Part shown: positions 23,330-35,318 of the stretch, piece after piece | Layout of the letters: every line of letters starts with the position of its first letter | Position numbering within the stretch: the stretch's first letter is position 1 | Assembly (NCBI RefSeq): GCF_051106095.1 | Contig: NC_135783.1 | Span: 183,350,947 to 183,414,946, forward strand | Length of the DNA: 64,000 nucleotides | Reading direction: 5' to 3' | DNA from: Pogona vitticeps | Taxonomy: Eukaryota; Chordata; Lepidosauria; Squamata; Agamidae | The notes under the pieces: model-generated | The model's input: only the letters and a program-made list of their open reading frames with translations | Databases searched by the model: none | What the model was told of the DNA's origin: nothing | Made by a program: the position numbers and the translations under genes

Positions 23330-23640
23330 GCGGTGACTCACTCGTTCTGCCTCTTTTCCCTTCGAGTTAGAGCAGAACTTCAAAGGCTTTGTCCGACCAA
23401 TCCTAAGTGGCCGTTAGGTAACTAGTGTCCTTTCTGAATTCTGTCAACAATCTGTAAGCTTGCTGAGGTTAATAAAAGGGAGTTCTCGGGGCATCGCCCC
23501 AGGAATTCCGCCGGCGGACATCTACGTGTGGACTGACTTCTTGCTTCTCTCTCTAAAGTCAATTGCTTTTTCTTTGTTCTGTGATCACGAAAACCATTAG
23601 CCTTTCTGTTTGATGATCACTACAGTCTAGGATGTCTCTC
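23330..23640 (+). mobile_element. LTR-like fragment, unassigned
   Basis: A CCAAT-containing stretch (GACCAATCC near 23396), then TTAATAAAAGGGAGTTCTCG near 23470 and a downstream CT-rich block (CTTCTTGCTTCTCTCTCT), resembles the promoter-R-U5 part of a retroviral LTR. No partner LTR or coding remnant is visible beside it, so it would be a solo or partial LTR fossil. Weak call. Confidence 0.25.
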
Positions 23641-26500
23641 AGGCACGAGACATTTCAGCAGATGCAGAAGCCATTTGGCATATAAAGTCCAGTTCTTTCA
23701 ACCAAGAGTTCACGTCCTTGCACTTGATGGCTCACTGAGCTTTCTAACGCAAACGGCACATCTCTGACATTCTGCAGGGAGAAAAGAAGACAAAATTGCA
23801 ATGGTCAGAACATTCATTTTCCCCCCCCAGGAATAAGTACTTTTGCACTGAAATACTTCTGCCCTATGTTCACAGAAGCATTAAAGGCAACAAACCTGCA
23901 TTTTTCAAGTTCGCATTTGGCCACACAGCTCTAAGCAGAAAAACACACTGAAGGAACTAGAACCCTGACATTTCCATCCACAAAAAAATCAGTCAAGAAT
24001 ATTAGAACAAGATAGGTAGAACAGAAATTTAAAATCTGGCACACAAGATCTTTTTTTACAGAAGGAAAAAACTATCAGATGAGAATAGTGTAAATGTGGG
24101 AAATCGCACCTTTATTTTGGCCATTTCACAATCCTGAATCAATTCTATGCTTTGACCATAACTCCCAACACTCTCATTCACTCTTTTCGACTAATGCTTT
24201 TATTCATTTTTTAATCTGAAGTAACCTAAGTGATGCCATGTACGCCCTCTTGGTCTTTAATCCTTACATGGATATGCACGAGTTTTCATCTTTTCATAAC
24301 TGTGTTCTCAACCACTGTGTTACAGATCTCATTTGGTTTTAAGCAACATCAGGTGGAAAACTTTCAAAAAATGATTTACAAAGTCATAACCTTGTCCAAT
24401 CCTAAATAAACCTATTTTTTTAATGTTTCATTATCTCCATGGCACTAATTGTAAGAAGAATTTATACTTTACATTAAAGTATTTTACATCGTTAAATTAA
24501 GGGGAAGAAAACAATAATCAGCATTCACAGAAATGCTGGAAAGATAAACTACAAAAATAAATCCTCCTGCACACATGCACACAATATTTGACTTACTACA
24601 GCACTTCAACTCTGTACTTCTACTCCGTCCCTGTGTACTTAAACTGGCAGCAGAGGCCATCGATTCCCCTGTGAAGACGGCTCAGAGGCCTCCTTTCTCT
24701 GAACCTGAAAAGTCACTTGCACTCTCAGACAGGCATTTGGCCAACACGCCTGGTTTGCTATGCGGGGGAAAGGCCTTGCGACACACATCCCTTAATAGCT
24801 CCTGGACAGACTGTGAAGTCAGTCCAATTCCAACCAGCTTTTAATGATGTACTGTGCAAGAACAGATTTAACTCTGCCACTGTTTTAATGATGCTTTGTC
24901 CACTACTGATTTTGTTTTATTTAATTGCTTTCCCTGATATATTTATAGGCTGCTAATTTCATATGTTGAAGAGATGGCTCTGCACTCCTCCATTGTTTTC
25001 TCAGATCATTAATAAAACAACACCCAGAATTTTTTTTTTAAAAAAAAGACATCTGTTTATTTTATGTCCCTTAAATAAGCTTCTTTAAAATGAAGAACAA
25101 AAGAAACACTTCATTTTAAGGTTTACCTGACTTAGTCAACAGTTTCCAGTCAAAAGGTCTCATCTCTACAAGACGATCATAGCATTTGGCATCCCCTTTC
25201 TGCCACCTTTCTTCCTCGCTACTCATTATGCTCATTCAACATTCAGCGCACAGACGTACATCAAAAATCTGAAAACAATGCACACCAAATAAACCAAAAT
25301 GACAATGCAGAAGCTGACAAGACATAACATGCAAAACAATACAGTAATTACACAGTTAACATAACATATATCTTCATGCATTGCTTCATATGGACAATAT
25401 TCAATGAGGGGGGGGGAATCTACCTCTCAAAGCCTAAAACTCAAAAGGAAAGCAGTGAAAAACTACAGTCTTTTCCTTATCATACCTGAGATGAAGGGGT
25501 TTTATCCCCTCCAGGCATTTAAGTTCAAAACACTTAGGGCTTGGTTCAAAACCCCTGTGGAAATGATCAGTTTAGATTCTACAAGTCTCAAAGGCAAACT
25601 TAAAGACAAAGGCTATTCTGAGATTTAGGCAGCTAAGGGTTGTTCCCACAAAAACAATAACAGCTTCCTACCTCTCCTCACAGAGTAGCATGGCTTCAGT
25701 GCTCAAGCAGAATTCCTCAGAATAGCAGACTGGCTGACATGTTCCAGCCAGAATAAAGCTGCTGCCCAGAACTGCTGAACTCAGCCATTTTCTCTAACTG
25801 CCCTTATAGCCCATCACCCTTCATCAGAGGCTGCAACCTTTCCAACCAATCAGGTGCCCTCCTTTCTGAAGCCAACTAATTGGTAACTTCTGGAAGAGTA
25901 GCTCCTGAGGTCACCAGGTGTGCCTAATTAGCACACCAAGGGAAGCCAAAACATCCTCCTGATGAATGGATGGGCCCTCTGCATTTGTTTTCACTCATGT
26001 TAAAGGCAAGCCATGGGTTTCTTCCACCCTTCCCCTGACATTCTGACAGAAAATTGAGTTTATGTTCCTTCCTTTTTCCGGCCACATCCTCCACTAAGAG
26101 AAAGACCTTGAGCCTACTTGTGTAATCATGTAATTACAAGAATAAACAAACTTAACACAGTTGTTGTACATGGCATTTTATTGAGCAGGTTCAAAGAAAG
26201 GGTGCTTGGAATTTAGTGTGCCTGGGCACTGGCATTTTACCTCAGGAGCACCCTTGTATCTTCGACAAAGTGAAGACAGACAGACAGAGAGACAGATATG
26301 CAGCTGTGCTGCACCTGACCCATAGCTGTCTGACCATACCATTGCCAGTGTCGAGGTGCAAGGCTCAGGCAGTGCTTACTGAAATGGCTGTGGTCACACT
26401 CACCTGAGTGGTTTGAGAGCTGCACCTGTAGCACAGCTACCTATGTAAAAAAGAGACATGGGAGGGACAACAGTCAAAGCACTACCCCATCATGGTTGTG
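23641..26500. other. Unassigned intergenic DNA
   Basis: About 2.9 kb of AT-rich sequence. I recognise no gene, RNA gene or named repeat. 25790-25960 has CCAAT-type motifs (CCAACCAATCAGG near 25840) in a setting that could be part of another LTR, but I see no defined ends. The open frame 24575-24844 matches nothing that I know. Confidence 0.4.
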
Positions 26501-26529
26501 ATTAAGGTTAAAACCTGAACTGAAGATGG

Positions 26530-27125
26530 GATATGTAGTTGTGGAAAGTTATAGAATGAATCCATATTGGTTCTGTGTTAGAATGATTTTGTACCATTAG
26601 AATGTTTTCTCCAAGAGGCGATGGGAAAGTTCCATGTAAACAGCCATGTTATGAGGCGATAAGGAGTAAAGACACAGCACCATTGTCTGGATCTAGACCC
26701 GAGAAAACAACACCTGGACTTCTCATGGGAAAAGGAGGCGTGATGTGGACTGTCCTTTACGCCAATTGGTCAACACCTCAAAGGGACGAAGAAGATGGGT
26801 GGGCTAAGAAGACAGAAAATCGATTTTTTTTTAATGAGATGAGAGAGCAGAGGGGGTACGAGGGTCAGGCTTCAAAGGTTGGGGACCGCCCCAAAAAGAA
26901 AAAGACAGATAATAAATAAACTTCTCAGCACCCCGAACAGGAGTGTAGTACAAACCCTTGGAGAAGCAGGTCTCGCCAAAGGGAGGCTTAGGCAGCGGAG
27001 CCGTTGGGGTAGCCGAGGGTCCCGGTTGCTAAGGTGACCTTGTGAGGCCCCTCATCTTTTCAGTATAACTCGGAGGCTATTCAGTGACCAGTTCGGCTCC
27101 TCATTGGGATAAAAGAAGTCGTACA
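26530..27125 (+). mobile_element. LTR-like sequence, possible solo LTR
   Basis: The stretch begins near a TGTGGAAAGTTATAGAATG and ends near GTCGTACA. It holds an AATAAA-type signal (ATAATAAATAAACTTCTCAG at about 26910) followed by a GC-rich downstream part with CACCCCGAACAGG. This layout resembles a retroviral LTR. I could not confirm a target duplication, and no internal viral coding region is adjacent. Treat as a fossil of uncertain family. Confidence 0.3.
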
Positions 27126-27450
27126 AAACAGCAGCAAATTAAAAGAAGCTACTTACAAATAAAGCCAGGAGAAGTTATGGTTCTCAGTTGATTTACTGTT
27201 GACTTTATGCTTGACTTTAATCCAGTTTTAATCGTTGTCGGAGATGGGGATTCAGCAGGTTAAGGTTAGGGCTGCTCAACATCCATTGCAGCCCCAAGGA
27301 AAAACCATTGTCGCTTCCCAATGTTTCTGGATGACCCTCCTCAAATCCTTCCTCTGACTTAATGATTATACAGCATATTAATTAAGGCCTCTTTGAGATG
27401 TGCTTCAACAACAGTAGAAAGAGAAGGCGGCCAGCTCCTTTTTTCAAGAG

Positions 27451-28675
27451 TGTGTGTTTAGTCGTTTAGTCGTGTCCGACTCTTCGTGACCCCATGGACC
27501 AGAGCACGCCAGGCCCTCCTGTCTTCTACTGCCTCCCGGAGTTGTGTCAGGTTCATGTTGGTTGCTTCGCAGACACTGTCCAGCCATCTCATCCTCGGTC
27601 GTCCCCTTCTCCTCTTGCCGTCACACCTTCCTAACATCAGGGTTTTTTCCAAGGACTCTTTTCTTCTCACGAGATGGCCAAAGTACTGGAGCCTCAGCTT
27701 CAGGATCTGTCCTTCCAGTGAGCACTCAGGGTTGATTTCCTTTAGAACTGATAGGTTTGTTCTCCTTGCAGTCCAGGGGATTCTCAAGAGCCTCCTCCAG
27801 CACCACAATTCAAAGGCATCAATTCTTCGGCGGTCAGCTTTCTTTATGGTCCAGCTCTCACTTCCATACGTCACGACAGGAAAAACCATAGCTTTGACTA
27901 TTCGGACTTTTGTTGGCAAGGTGATGTCTCTGCTTTTCAAGATGCTGTCAATATTTGTCATCGCTTTCCTCCCAAGAAGAAGGCGTCTTTTAATTTCGGG
28001 GCTGCTGTCTCCATCTGCAGTGATCATGGAGCCCAGGAAAATAAAATTTGACACTGCCTCCATATCTTCCCCTTCTATTTCCCAGGAGGTGATGGGACCA
28101 GTGGCCATGATCTTAGTTTTTTTGATGTTGAATTTCAGACCGTTTTTTGCACTCTCCTCTTTCACTCTCATTACAAGGTTCTTCAATTCCTCCTCACTTT
28201 CTGCCATCAGAGTGGTATCATCTGCATATCGGAGGTTGTTGATATTTCTTCCGGCAATCTTAATTCCGGCTTGGCCTTCTTCCAGTCCAGCCTTCCGCAT
28301 GATGTATTCTGCATACAAGTTAAATAAGCTGGGGGACAGTATACAGCCTTGCCGTACTCCTTTCCCAATTTTGAACCACTCAGTTGTTCCATGACCAGTT
28401 CTGACTGTTGCTTCCTGTCCCACATATAGGTTTCTCAGGAGACAGATAAAGTAGTCAGGCACTCCCATTTCTTTAAGAACTTGCCATAGTTTGCTGTGGT
28501 CCACACAGTCAAAGGCTTTCGCATAGTCAATGAAGCAGAAGTAGATATTTTTCTGGAACTCTCTGGCTTTCTCCATAATCCAGCGCAAGTTAGCAATTTG
28601 GTCTCGAGTTCCTCTGCCCCTTCGGAATCCCGCTTGTACTTCTGGGAGTTCTCGGTCCACAAGAGTACGGTAGTT
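27451..28675 (-). mobile_element. BovB (RTE) LINE, 5'-truncated, frame open
   Basis: The minus strand encodes about 400 residues without a stop (28660 down to 27458), the C-terminal part of the BovB reverse transcriptase protein. Motifs in order: CFIDYAKAFDCVDH, GVRQGCILSPSLFN, NLRYADDTTLMAES (the YADD catalytic box), then a C-terminal region ending RAWRALVHGVTKSRTRLND, the BovB signature. The 3' tail carries GACTAAACGACTAAAC repeats. The 5' end, with endonuclease, is missing. Near-identical flanks CTTTTTTCAAGAG (27438-27450) and CTTTTTTCAGAG (28676-28687) look like a target-site duplication. The open frame and short tail suggest a fairly recent insertion. Confidence 0.93.
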
Positions 28676-28734
28676 CTTTTTTCAGAGAAGCAGCCTTCTT
28701 TACCTATGCAATTGTATCCGGACAAAAAGAATAA

Positions 28735-28840
28735 CGAAGCAAACAAACAAAAAGCAAAGTGTGCTGCTTATATACTGCTTATATACTGCCCCATAGGGCT
28801 TCAAGCACTCTGGGCGGCTTACAAGTTAATTTGAAGACTA
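28735..28840 (-). repeat. SINE 3' fragment
   Basis: TTATATACTGCCCCATAGGG and GGGCGGCTTACAA match, in reverse, the 3' half of the tRNA-SINE at 32094-32350. Only the tail end is present. Confidence 0.6.
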
Positions 28841-28984
28841 ACAGTTCAGTCACTTGTCTGAAGAACAGAATATTCATGAAAGCTCACGCTAAAATATAGC
28901 ATTCTATAAGGTGCCACAATACTCTCTTTAATTTTAGTTTTTATTTTTGTCTGGATAAGACTGGTTCAGTACATAAAGCTGTAA

Positions 28985-29158
28985 CAGTTATGTTCTGTCA
29001 AGGCAAAGCTGACTCATAATGACCCTAAAAGGGCTTTTAAGGTAAGAGGTATTTAAGGAGCTCCATTCCCCTGTGAGTTTCCATACCTGAGTGGCGATTC
29101 AAACCCAGGTCTCGACTCCTAGTCTGTCACTCTATCTACTGCACCACACTGGAAACCA
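28985..29158 (-). repeat. tRNA-derived SINE, reversed
   Basis: GGCGATTCAAACCCAGGTCT (reversed B-box) and ATCTACTGCACCACACTGG (reversed 5' head) mark a tRNA-derived SINE on the minus strand. Its 3' part (TGACTCATAATGACCCTAAA) resembles that of the copy at 47345-47552. Confidence 0.6.
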
Positions 29159-30224
29159 CAAACACCATGTAACAGGATTACATGCTGTTTATTAGTGCTG
29201 ATAAAACACATTCACCTCTATAAACAGCTTGACAGGGCAGTGGTAAGTGCTTCCACAGGAATGGGGAACACACTGTGGGTGGATTGTCATCCCTTAATTC
29301 CTGACCATTGGCAATACCAGGAGCTGCAGTCCAACAACTTTTCATTTCCCAGCCTTGCTGTCTTCTCTCAGCTGCTGTCTCCACCCATATTCCTTAGAGT
29401 AATAAGTTCCTCCCCCATGGTAGATGCACACTTATTAGATGAGCAAGTCATGCACTTATCACGTGCTTGAGAGTAGAAAGAGAAGTTTTATCTTCCTATT
29501 ATAGTCTAGACATTTCAGATTCTATAATGTCTCTCCATGCAGCAACAGAATCTCATGAATTGGTATTTTTCATTAATGGTAAAAAGGTATGTGTTTTGGA
29601 AACAGCTAACAAAAAAGTCAGCTAACAGGATCCTTTGCATGTTCATTGCTGCTTATAAACCATCTAAAAAGGATCGCGGGCTTTCAAAAAAAATCTCTAA
29701 GTGGAACAATGTCTTGTACTGCCTATAACTTTATTAGTTATAAATATTGCTGGCTTTTTGGAATGTTTATCCTACTTAACAGTGTTGATTGCTAATTATA
29801 AGATGTGTAGCTAAATGTTGGTTTAGAACAATGACTGAAATCCTGTTGCTCACAAAGTAAGTTGAACTAGAGTAGCCTAATGAATCAGTGGTGACTTGGT
29901 GAGCCAACTCCTCCATCATTTCAGTTGATTCAAATGAGCCTTCTCCAGATGTGACCTATGGAAGTCACACCAGGATTTCAGCCAATAAGTGTTTGTTTAT
30001 TAAATGTACGGCAACTGCAGTTGGGGACTTTTTCTCCATGTGATTGTCTTCTACTGATGTTACTGTATATGGTGCAAGTTTTAATATCAAGTTTCATCAG
30101 TGGTATTATTTAATGCATTCTTTTAGCAATACAGTATTTAGATTTTGACACAACACTAGGTAAAAATCATTATCACTATTCTCAAGAGTTAGAAAAAAAG
30201 TATACAGGGGGCATGACTTCTTCA
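29159..30224. other. Unassigned intergenic DNA
   Basis: I see no gene. A short stretch near 29300-29345 (CAGGAGCTGCAGTCCAACAA) resembles a common SINE segment but is too short to assign. Confidence 0.35.
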
Positions 30225-30405
30225 TAAAGGAATATAGGAAGCTGCTTAACAAGCCAGCCTTACTGGTCAATCTAGTTCAGCGCTGTATTCCTAATTTGAT
30301 CAGCAGCATTGCTCTGGGTTCTCAGGCAGAGCTCTTTCTGGTTTGATCCTGGGACCTTACCAAATGTCCATATCTCACTCTCTTATAACAGCCCTGAGAG
30401 CATGG
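30225..30405 (+). repeat. Degraded SINE remnant
   Basis: ATATAGGAAGCTGCTTAACA, then TGGTCAATCTAGTTCAGC and TGATCCTGGGACCTTACCAAA, is the layout of a common amniote SINE (a reverse tRNA-related part with GGACCTT). It is heavily mutated, so it is an old insertion. Confidence 0.5.
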
Positions 30406-30949
30406 CTACCATATCACTGATGGAAGATGAGTTACAGTTTTCTCTTAAGATTTTGTTGTGAGTTTGTGCCCGAGACAAAATTTGAACTGGGGATTCCCCA
30501 GGTTATAGCACATAGTTTTAGACATGACTGTACTGTACTATGTAAACTTCAGTGCTGCTTAATCCGTGTAACTGAAAGGCATGCATGTTTTTATTTATCT
30601 TCCACTCCGTCCAATTTGATAGTTATGGCAAATTTTCAATTTTAATCTCTAATAATTTGCTATATCCAGTAAGATGCCCTGGATTGTAACATACGCACAG
30701 GAGCATGAGGATGTGTAAAATGTTTGTATGAGAGAAGCTGTTAATTCACATTTTGAGATATTAACCATTTTCCAGGTTGGGAGGATTGTGCTGCCTATGT
30801 AGTTCTCCTTCTCTAAGGAAATGGAGATTCTTCATGTATTTACCTTTTCCTGAAAAGCATATTCTTGTTTTTTTCCTGTATTTATTTTATTTATTATTGG
30901 ATTTATATCCCACCCTTCTAGACAGGAGTCTACTCCTGTAGGTAGATAT

Positions 30950-31720
30950 TCAAGTCAAGTCACCTTTAATACGGTCAAAGACCAACATCTAAATACACAA
31001 ATAAATTAAATATATATTCCCCTATATAAAAAGTTATATGTAAGACTTAAAAATATTCTAAGAGAAGTGATAAGTACTGCTGGCTCAAATCCCTTTTCAG
31101 GATTCCCACTGGTAGCTAAAGCCTATCATTAATTCATTAAAACCTTCCCCTCATGAATTTTAATAACAGCTGCTAAAATTTTCACCACATAGTATAAAAT
31201 GCCTGTGTTATGTCCTGACAAAAGTCAAAGGGTATTAAATGCCTCAGAGCACCCAGGAAATAATTTTAAATGAGGCTCAATGAAGCTTCTCTGAATATCA
31301 AAGTAAAAAGGGCAAAGCAAGAGAACATGAGTAACTGTTTCTGTTGCACCCAAGTTGCAAGGACATGTGCGTTGAAAGTACGGAGGCTTCTTATCCTTCC
31401 CTTCCTGTACGGCAGGGCAGACGGCAGTGCATTTAGGCACTAACTCAAACCTCCACAATACAGAGTTTGCTGCATCACATTCCATGTGGATTATACAGCC
31501 CTCCAAAAACCCATGCGTTCTGATTGAAAAAGCCTGACTGGTGATTATCTTGGGAAGAAACCTAGTTTCAACCAGATGCTAAAAATGGATATCCAAATCC
31601 TTCTTTCAACTTTCAAGAGCCTGACTTCCAGCTTCAAAGCTGCATCAGAGACCCAGCGTGGTACCTGAAGGATATATCTGTGAAGATTCTCAGTCATCCA
31701 GGTGAGGTTATCTAGAAGTT
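30950..31720 (-). mobile_element. Jockey/I-type (Vingi-like) LINE, 3' fragment
   Basis: The minus strand encodes a C-terminal segment with a CCHC-like block CPCNLGATETVTHVLLLCPF (about 31290-31360). Upstream is VPRWVSDAALKLEVRLLKVE, which aligns to the C-terminal part of the LINE protein at 40250-41416 (VPNALLRLETGQMLIESRAW). The fragment is split among frames by stops and short indels. Vingi-like is a tentative family name based on this C-terminal cysteine motif and the reverse transcriptase sequence type. Confidence 0.65.
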
Positions 31721-31915
31721 GAGTCATGGCAACTCAACTTCTTTCTTACCAGGTTGAAATGTTTCGCTACTCATCCAAGTAGCTTCTTCAGTCTGAGGAG
31801 AGTTGGTAGGAGATCCCTGATATATCCTCCACTTTGGTTTAGACCAGGGGGAAGTTAAACCAATGTGAAAGTCCAGTTGCTATGACTCAACTTCCAGATA
31901 CCTGAAAGATCACTC
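31685..31915. repeat. Dispersed-repeat remnant with short hairpin
   Basis: AATGTTTCGCTACTCATCCA and AGTAGCTTCTTCAGTCTGAG (31757-31797) form a phrase found in widely dispersed vertebrate repeats, possibly Penelope-like elements; I am unsure of the family. At 31715-31741, GAAGTTGAG and CTCAACTTC form a 9-bp stem with a 9-nt loop, and part of it recurs near 31885. Confidence 0.4.
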
Positions 31916-32093
31916 TCAGGAATCTTGTCTGGACCCTTTCCAAAAGTGTAAAAGTGGAGTAAGGTCCTAATTGTGCACCACAGAGGAGTTAGTTGATTGA
32001 TTTAACCTGAAACACCTTTAGAGCCACTGGTATATACTGGTCCCGCTTGGTATAAAAAATTTATACTTTTCAGATGCTGATTTCTGTGCTGCT

Positions 32094-32350
32094 TGGGCAG
32101 CCTCGTGGCGCAGTGGTTAAAACGCTGTACTGCAGCTAAAACTGTGCTCACGACCTGGGGTTCAAATCCCAGGTAGCCGGCTCAAGGTTGACTCAGCCTT
32201 CTATCCTTCCGAGGTTGGTAAAATGAGTACCCAGCTTGCTGGGGGGGGGCAATGTGTAGCCTATATAATTAAATTGTAAACCGCCTGGAGAGTGCTTGTA
32301 GCGCTATGGGGCGGTATATAAGTCCAAAAATAAAATAAATAAATAAATAA
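32094..32350 (+). repeat. tRNA-derived SINE, full-length
   Basis: The 5' head carries A-box-like GTGGCGCAGTGGTTAAAAC and B-box GGTTCAAATCC, spaced as in a tRNA. A body follows with GGTTGACTCAGCCTTC and a 3' part TGGGGCGGTATATAAGTCC, ending in an (AAAT)n tail to about 32352. This is a typical squamate SINE layout. A reversed relative lies at 59645-59912. Confidence 0.85.
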
Positions 32351-32352
32351 AT

Positions 32353-33264
32353 ATATTCTGCACATGCCCTTCGAGTACCATTCACTTGAAAGATGATACT
32401 GAGATCCCTGAAGCCCCTACCGATGCACAAATGCTTTGACATTTTGGTGAACATAAGGATTCTAAAGGCACTCATAGTTACAATTAAGGATGTAAATCGG
32501 AACAATGTTACCAAATAAAAATGAAGGAAACTATTGTGGATTTAAAATCAATATTACAATGTTCCATTTTTGTAGATATCAGTGAAGAACGCTGACCCAG
32601 AAACAACACTGTTGTCCTACTTGAAAAAGAATCATATCTTTTTCTTTAGTGCACAGATAAGGCTGAGCACTGGATCACCAACAGGTTGCAGATATACTCT
32701 GAGTACAGGGAGGGGGAAAACCAAGGGCTAGTTGTACTGACAGAATCACTTCTCTCAGATGACACCTTATAGAAAATTACTATGAGTGTTATTTAATATT
32801 GCTAATGCAGACTTATGTAACAGATGTTTATACCTCCTCCCCCAACTACACTGATTTACCCCAAACTACCCCCAAATCTGCTCTTGAGGGTCATCCAACC
32901 CTTCAGAGTAAATTTAGGGAACATGTATAAGAACAGAATCAAGTGACATGATTCCCACAAAGGAGTTGATACTAACAAGCTCTGCTGGGGGATGTTGTTC
33001 CACTGCCAATTATGTTCAACTTCATTTGCAGCTAGCAAATCAATCACTCCAGATGCATTAATTGCTTCAAAGGCTATTTGGTTTGGAGCCTGAACTTCCT
33101 CATTGGCATGTGAAGTTATATTCATTTATGAACCGTGTGTTTCCTTGACGGCCATGCTTTCAGTCTGTCTCACAGGGACAGTGGTCAAGGCTGTTCAGCA
33201 TTGGCTATAGAAAAGAGGCTTCCTTTAAAAAACAAATCTCGCTCCTTTCAATAATGTATGGTAT
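32353..33264. other. Unassigned intergenic DNA
   Basis: No gene or recognisable repeat found. Open frames on the minus strand at 32856-33125 show no family that I know. Confidence 0.4.
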
Positions 33265-33612
33265 GTGATGTGGGATAGATCCAGATCTGGGATGCAAATG
33301 TGGGGGGTGAAAGTCTCCACCCTTCACTCAGAGGCAAGAGACCTTGGTGTTCTGGAGCCTGGCTACCGAGGAGACCATCTCAGGTCCTTGGCACTCAGGG
33401 TGGGAAAAAGAGAGGGAGCCCCCTCCCCCCAAAGTATCCCAGCTATCCAGGATCAACCTCTGCTGTCTCAGGAACCTTCCTTCTGGGAGATGCTGGGATG
33501 GGCCATCTTTCCTGGTGGACTAGTAGTGAAAGTGAAAAAGAAGAGCAAAGTTGCCAAGGGTTTTGAGAAGGGAAGCAATGAGGAACTGGTGTTTTGTGTC
33601 TGCAAGAAGTAA
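33265..33612 (+). other. Unrecognised open frame, 115 codons
   Basis: An ATG-initiated frame ending TAA at 33610-33612. The product has no motif that I recognise; its end is lysine-rich (VKVKKKSKVAKGFEKG). No convincing splice sites or promoter were found. It sits in a GC-richer island just before a segment that is duplicated elsewhere (33866-34058). It could be an old retrocopy, a lineage-specific exon or chance. Confidence 0.2.
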
Positions 33613-33824
33613 AAGTGGTCCTTAGGAGCAACTTTGCAGGTGGTATCAAAAGGCGGCTTGCTGCTAATCAGGCTGCTGTTTCTAAGCACAGGAGCCAAGC
33701 CAGGAAGGCAGTTGGCAGCTCATCCTAGAGAACCACCACTGAGCCCTGCGAAAGCTTAGACTAGTTTTCATTCAAAAATTGGCAGTTGCTCTGCTGGATT
33801 CCCGAGCCTGGGTCTGTTTACATG

Positions 33825-33838
33825 GTTGCCGCAGCAAC
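33825..33838 (+). promoter_or_regulatory. X-box-like RFX site
   Basis: GTTGCC, a 2-nt spacer and AGCAAC fit the RFX X-box consensus RYYNCC-N(1-3)-RGNAAC exactly. RFX factors drive many ciliary genes, and TMEM237, a ciliary transition-zone gene, begins 10.7 kb downstream on the same strand. One such match in 64 kb could occur by chance, so regulation of TMEM237 is only a guess. Confidence 0.35.
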
Positions 33839-33865
33839 ACAGTTCCGAGCCAGCCCAGGGCGACT

Positions 33866-34058
33866 GGTCATTCGTGCTCTGGACCGGGTGGCTGAGAGAA
33901 GCGGCTTTGGGGGCTCTCCTGCTGGTGGCTCTTAGTCGGGCAAGATGTTTGCTTCAACCGAGTTCTCCAGCATTAGCACATCACAGTGCTGAGAAGGATG
34001 ACCAGAGCCTTTAGAGTGAGCGACCAGGAGGGCTTGCGGGGCAGCATGGAGGGCAAGG
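33866..34058 (+). repeat. Low-copy segment, source of second inverted copy
   Basis: GGTCATTCGTGCTCTGGACC through GAGGGCTTGCGGGGCAGCAT to about 34058 recurs inverted at 42246-42417 with moderate divergence and one internal length change. The best conserved part (34000-34058) could encode MTRAFRVSDQEGLRGSMEGK in one frame, but I recognise no family. Confidence 0.7.
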
Positions 34059-34630
34059 ATAGATTTCTTTTTACTCCCAGTACTGCAAGTGGCACACAGG
34101 GTTCCACAACATGGATGTCGGGCCCACTTCCACGTCCACCGGTCCCTCCAAGTCTGGTATCTTGACTGGGGGAGTGGTGCTCCCTTCGTCTTCTCTTTGG
34201 GTAATCTTTAACAGTCCATTCTATGCCCCCAGGTTCCGATAAATGGATGCTAATGCCTTCTTTCTCTTCCTTACACAGTTCATTTTACAGACCTTTTGGC
34301 TAAACTACACCAGTTTAACCAGTGCACCACAAGGTTCTATGAAGGGTCTTCAAATATGGAGAGAAAGGATAAAAAAATTAATCTGTTAATGCACACATTT
34401 ATATTATAATATTTTGTTGGAATGATTCCACCCAAATTTAAAAGATCTTTAATTCTTGCTTGAGAAACTGAAATTACAACTACATAAAACCATTTATATG
34501 CACACCTATATAAAATGTCACATGAAAGTGAAAGCTAGAAAATGTCATGAATATAATTTATACTAAAATTGTACCTCATTAAACACAAGTTGGGTGGGGA
34601 AAAAGGAAACATATTGTATTCATATAATTA
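34059..34630. other. Unassigned intergenic DNA
   Basis: I see no gene or recognisable repeat in this AT-rich stretch. Confidence 0.35.
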
Positions 34631-34826
34631 TAATTAATGAAAAAGCTGGTGCTGTATTTCACTTACAAGCCTTGTCATACTGTATTCTGAGTTCTGACTC
34701 TACATTTTTCAAATGGTTTCCATATTCACTTTTAAGATAAACAAGAGCAAATAATTGTTTTTCGCACAAGTATGCTGTTACAAATGGCATCAGTACTTTC
34801 CTCGTCACCTTCAATAGTTCTGGAAA

Positions 34827-34878
34827 AAATCTGCTCATAGGCGAGCCCAGAAATTTGGGCTCACCTATGAGCAGATTT
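34827..34878. repeat. Near-perfect 52-bp hairpin
   Basis: Arms of 23 nt at 34827-34849 and 34856-34878 are complementary at 22 positions, with a 6-nt loop. It lies at the C-terminal coding end of the decayed hAT element. It may be a rearrangement scar of the transposon or a cruciform-forming sequence. Confidence 0.85.
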
Positions 34879-35318
34879 GAACTGCAATGACAGCATCATC
34901 TGTGGATTTTTCTATGAGCTTGTCTTCTGCTGCTGCTGTGAGCCCCACTAGTTCATACACGTTAACTGAAAATGGATCTCTAATCCAATTTTTGCTTGCA
35001 TCAGGAACAGGAAAATATTCATGGAAACTATGCTGCAAATCTTCAAAATGTGTCATGTGTCCTCCTCAGACAATTCTTTGTCGGAACCAAGAAAATTTGT
35101 GAGGTTTGGAAATGTCTCAGAGTTTCGGTTCGATAGGCAATGATGCCACAATTCCAACTTTTTTTAAAATCATTGCTTCGCTCTTGTCTTCAACTTGAAA
35201 AATTGTAACCTTTTCTCCTTGAAGACTTAAGCTTCATGAGATGTTTAAGCTGTTAAATACTTCAGCTGTAGTGTGTGCCAATGAGGAGATGAATAGTATG
35301 TCTTGAAAAACAATAGTA

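Noticed and set aside
27486-28394. 302-codon plus-strand open frame
   Set aside because: It lies antisense to the BovB reverse transcriptase frame, which has all the family motifs. The plus-strand frame is a mirror artefact.
32094-32170. A functional tRNA gene
   Set aside because: A- and B-box-like sequences are present, but they belong to the head of a SINE with a long non-tRNA body and AAAT tail. The same applies to the other SINE copies.
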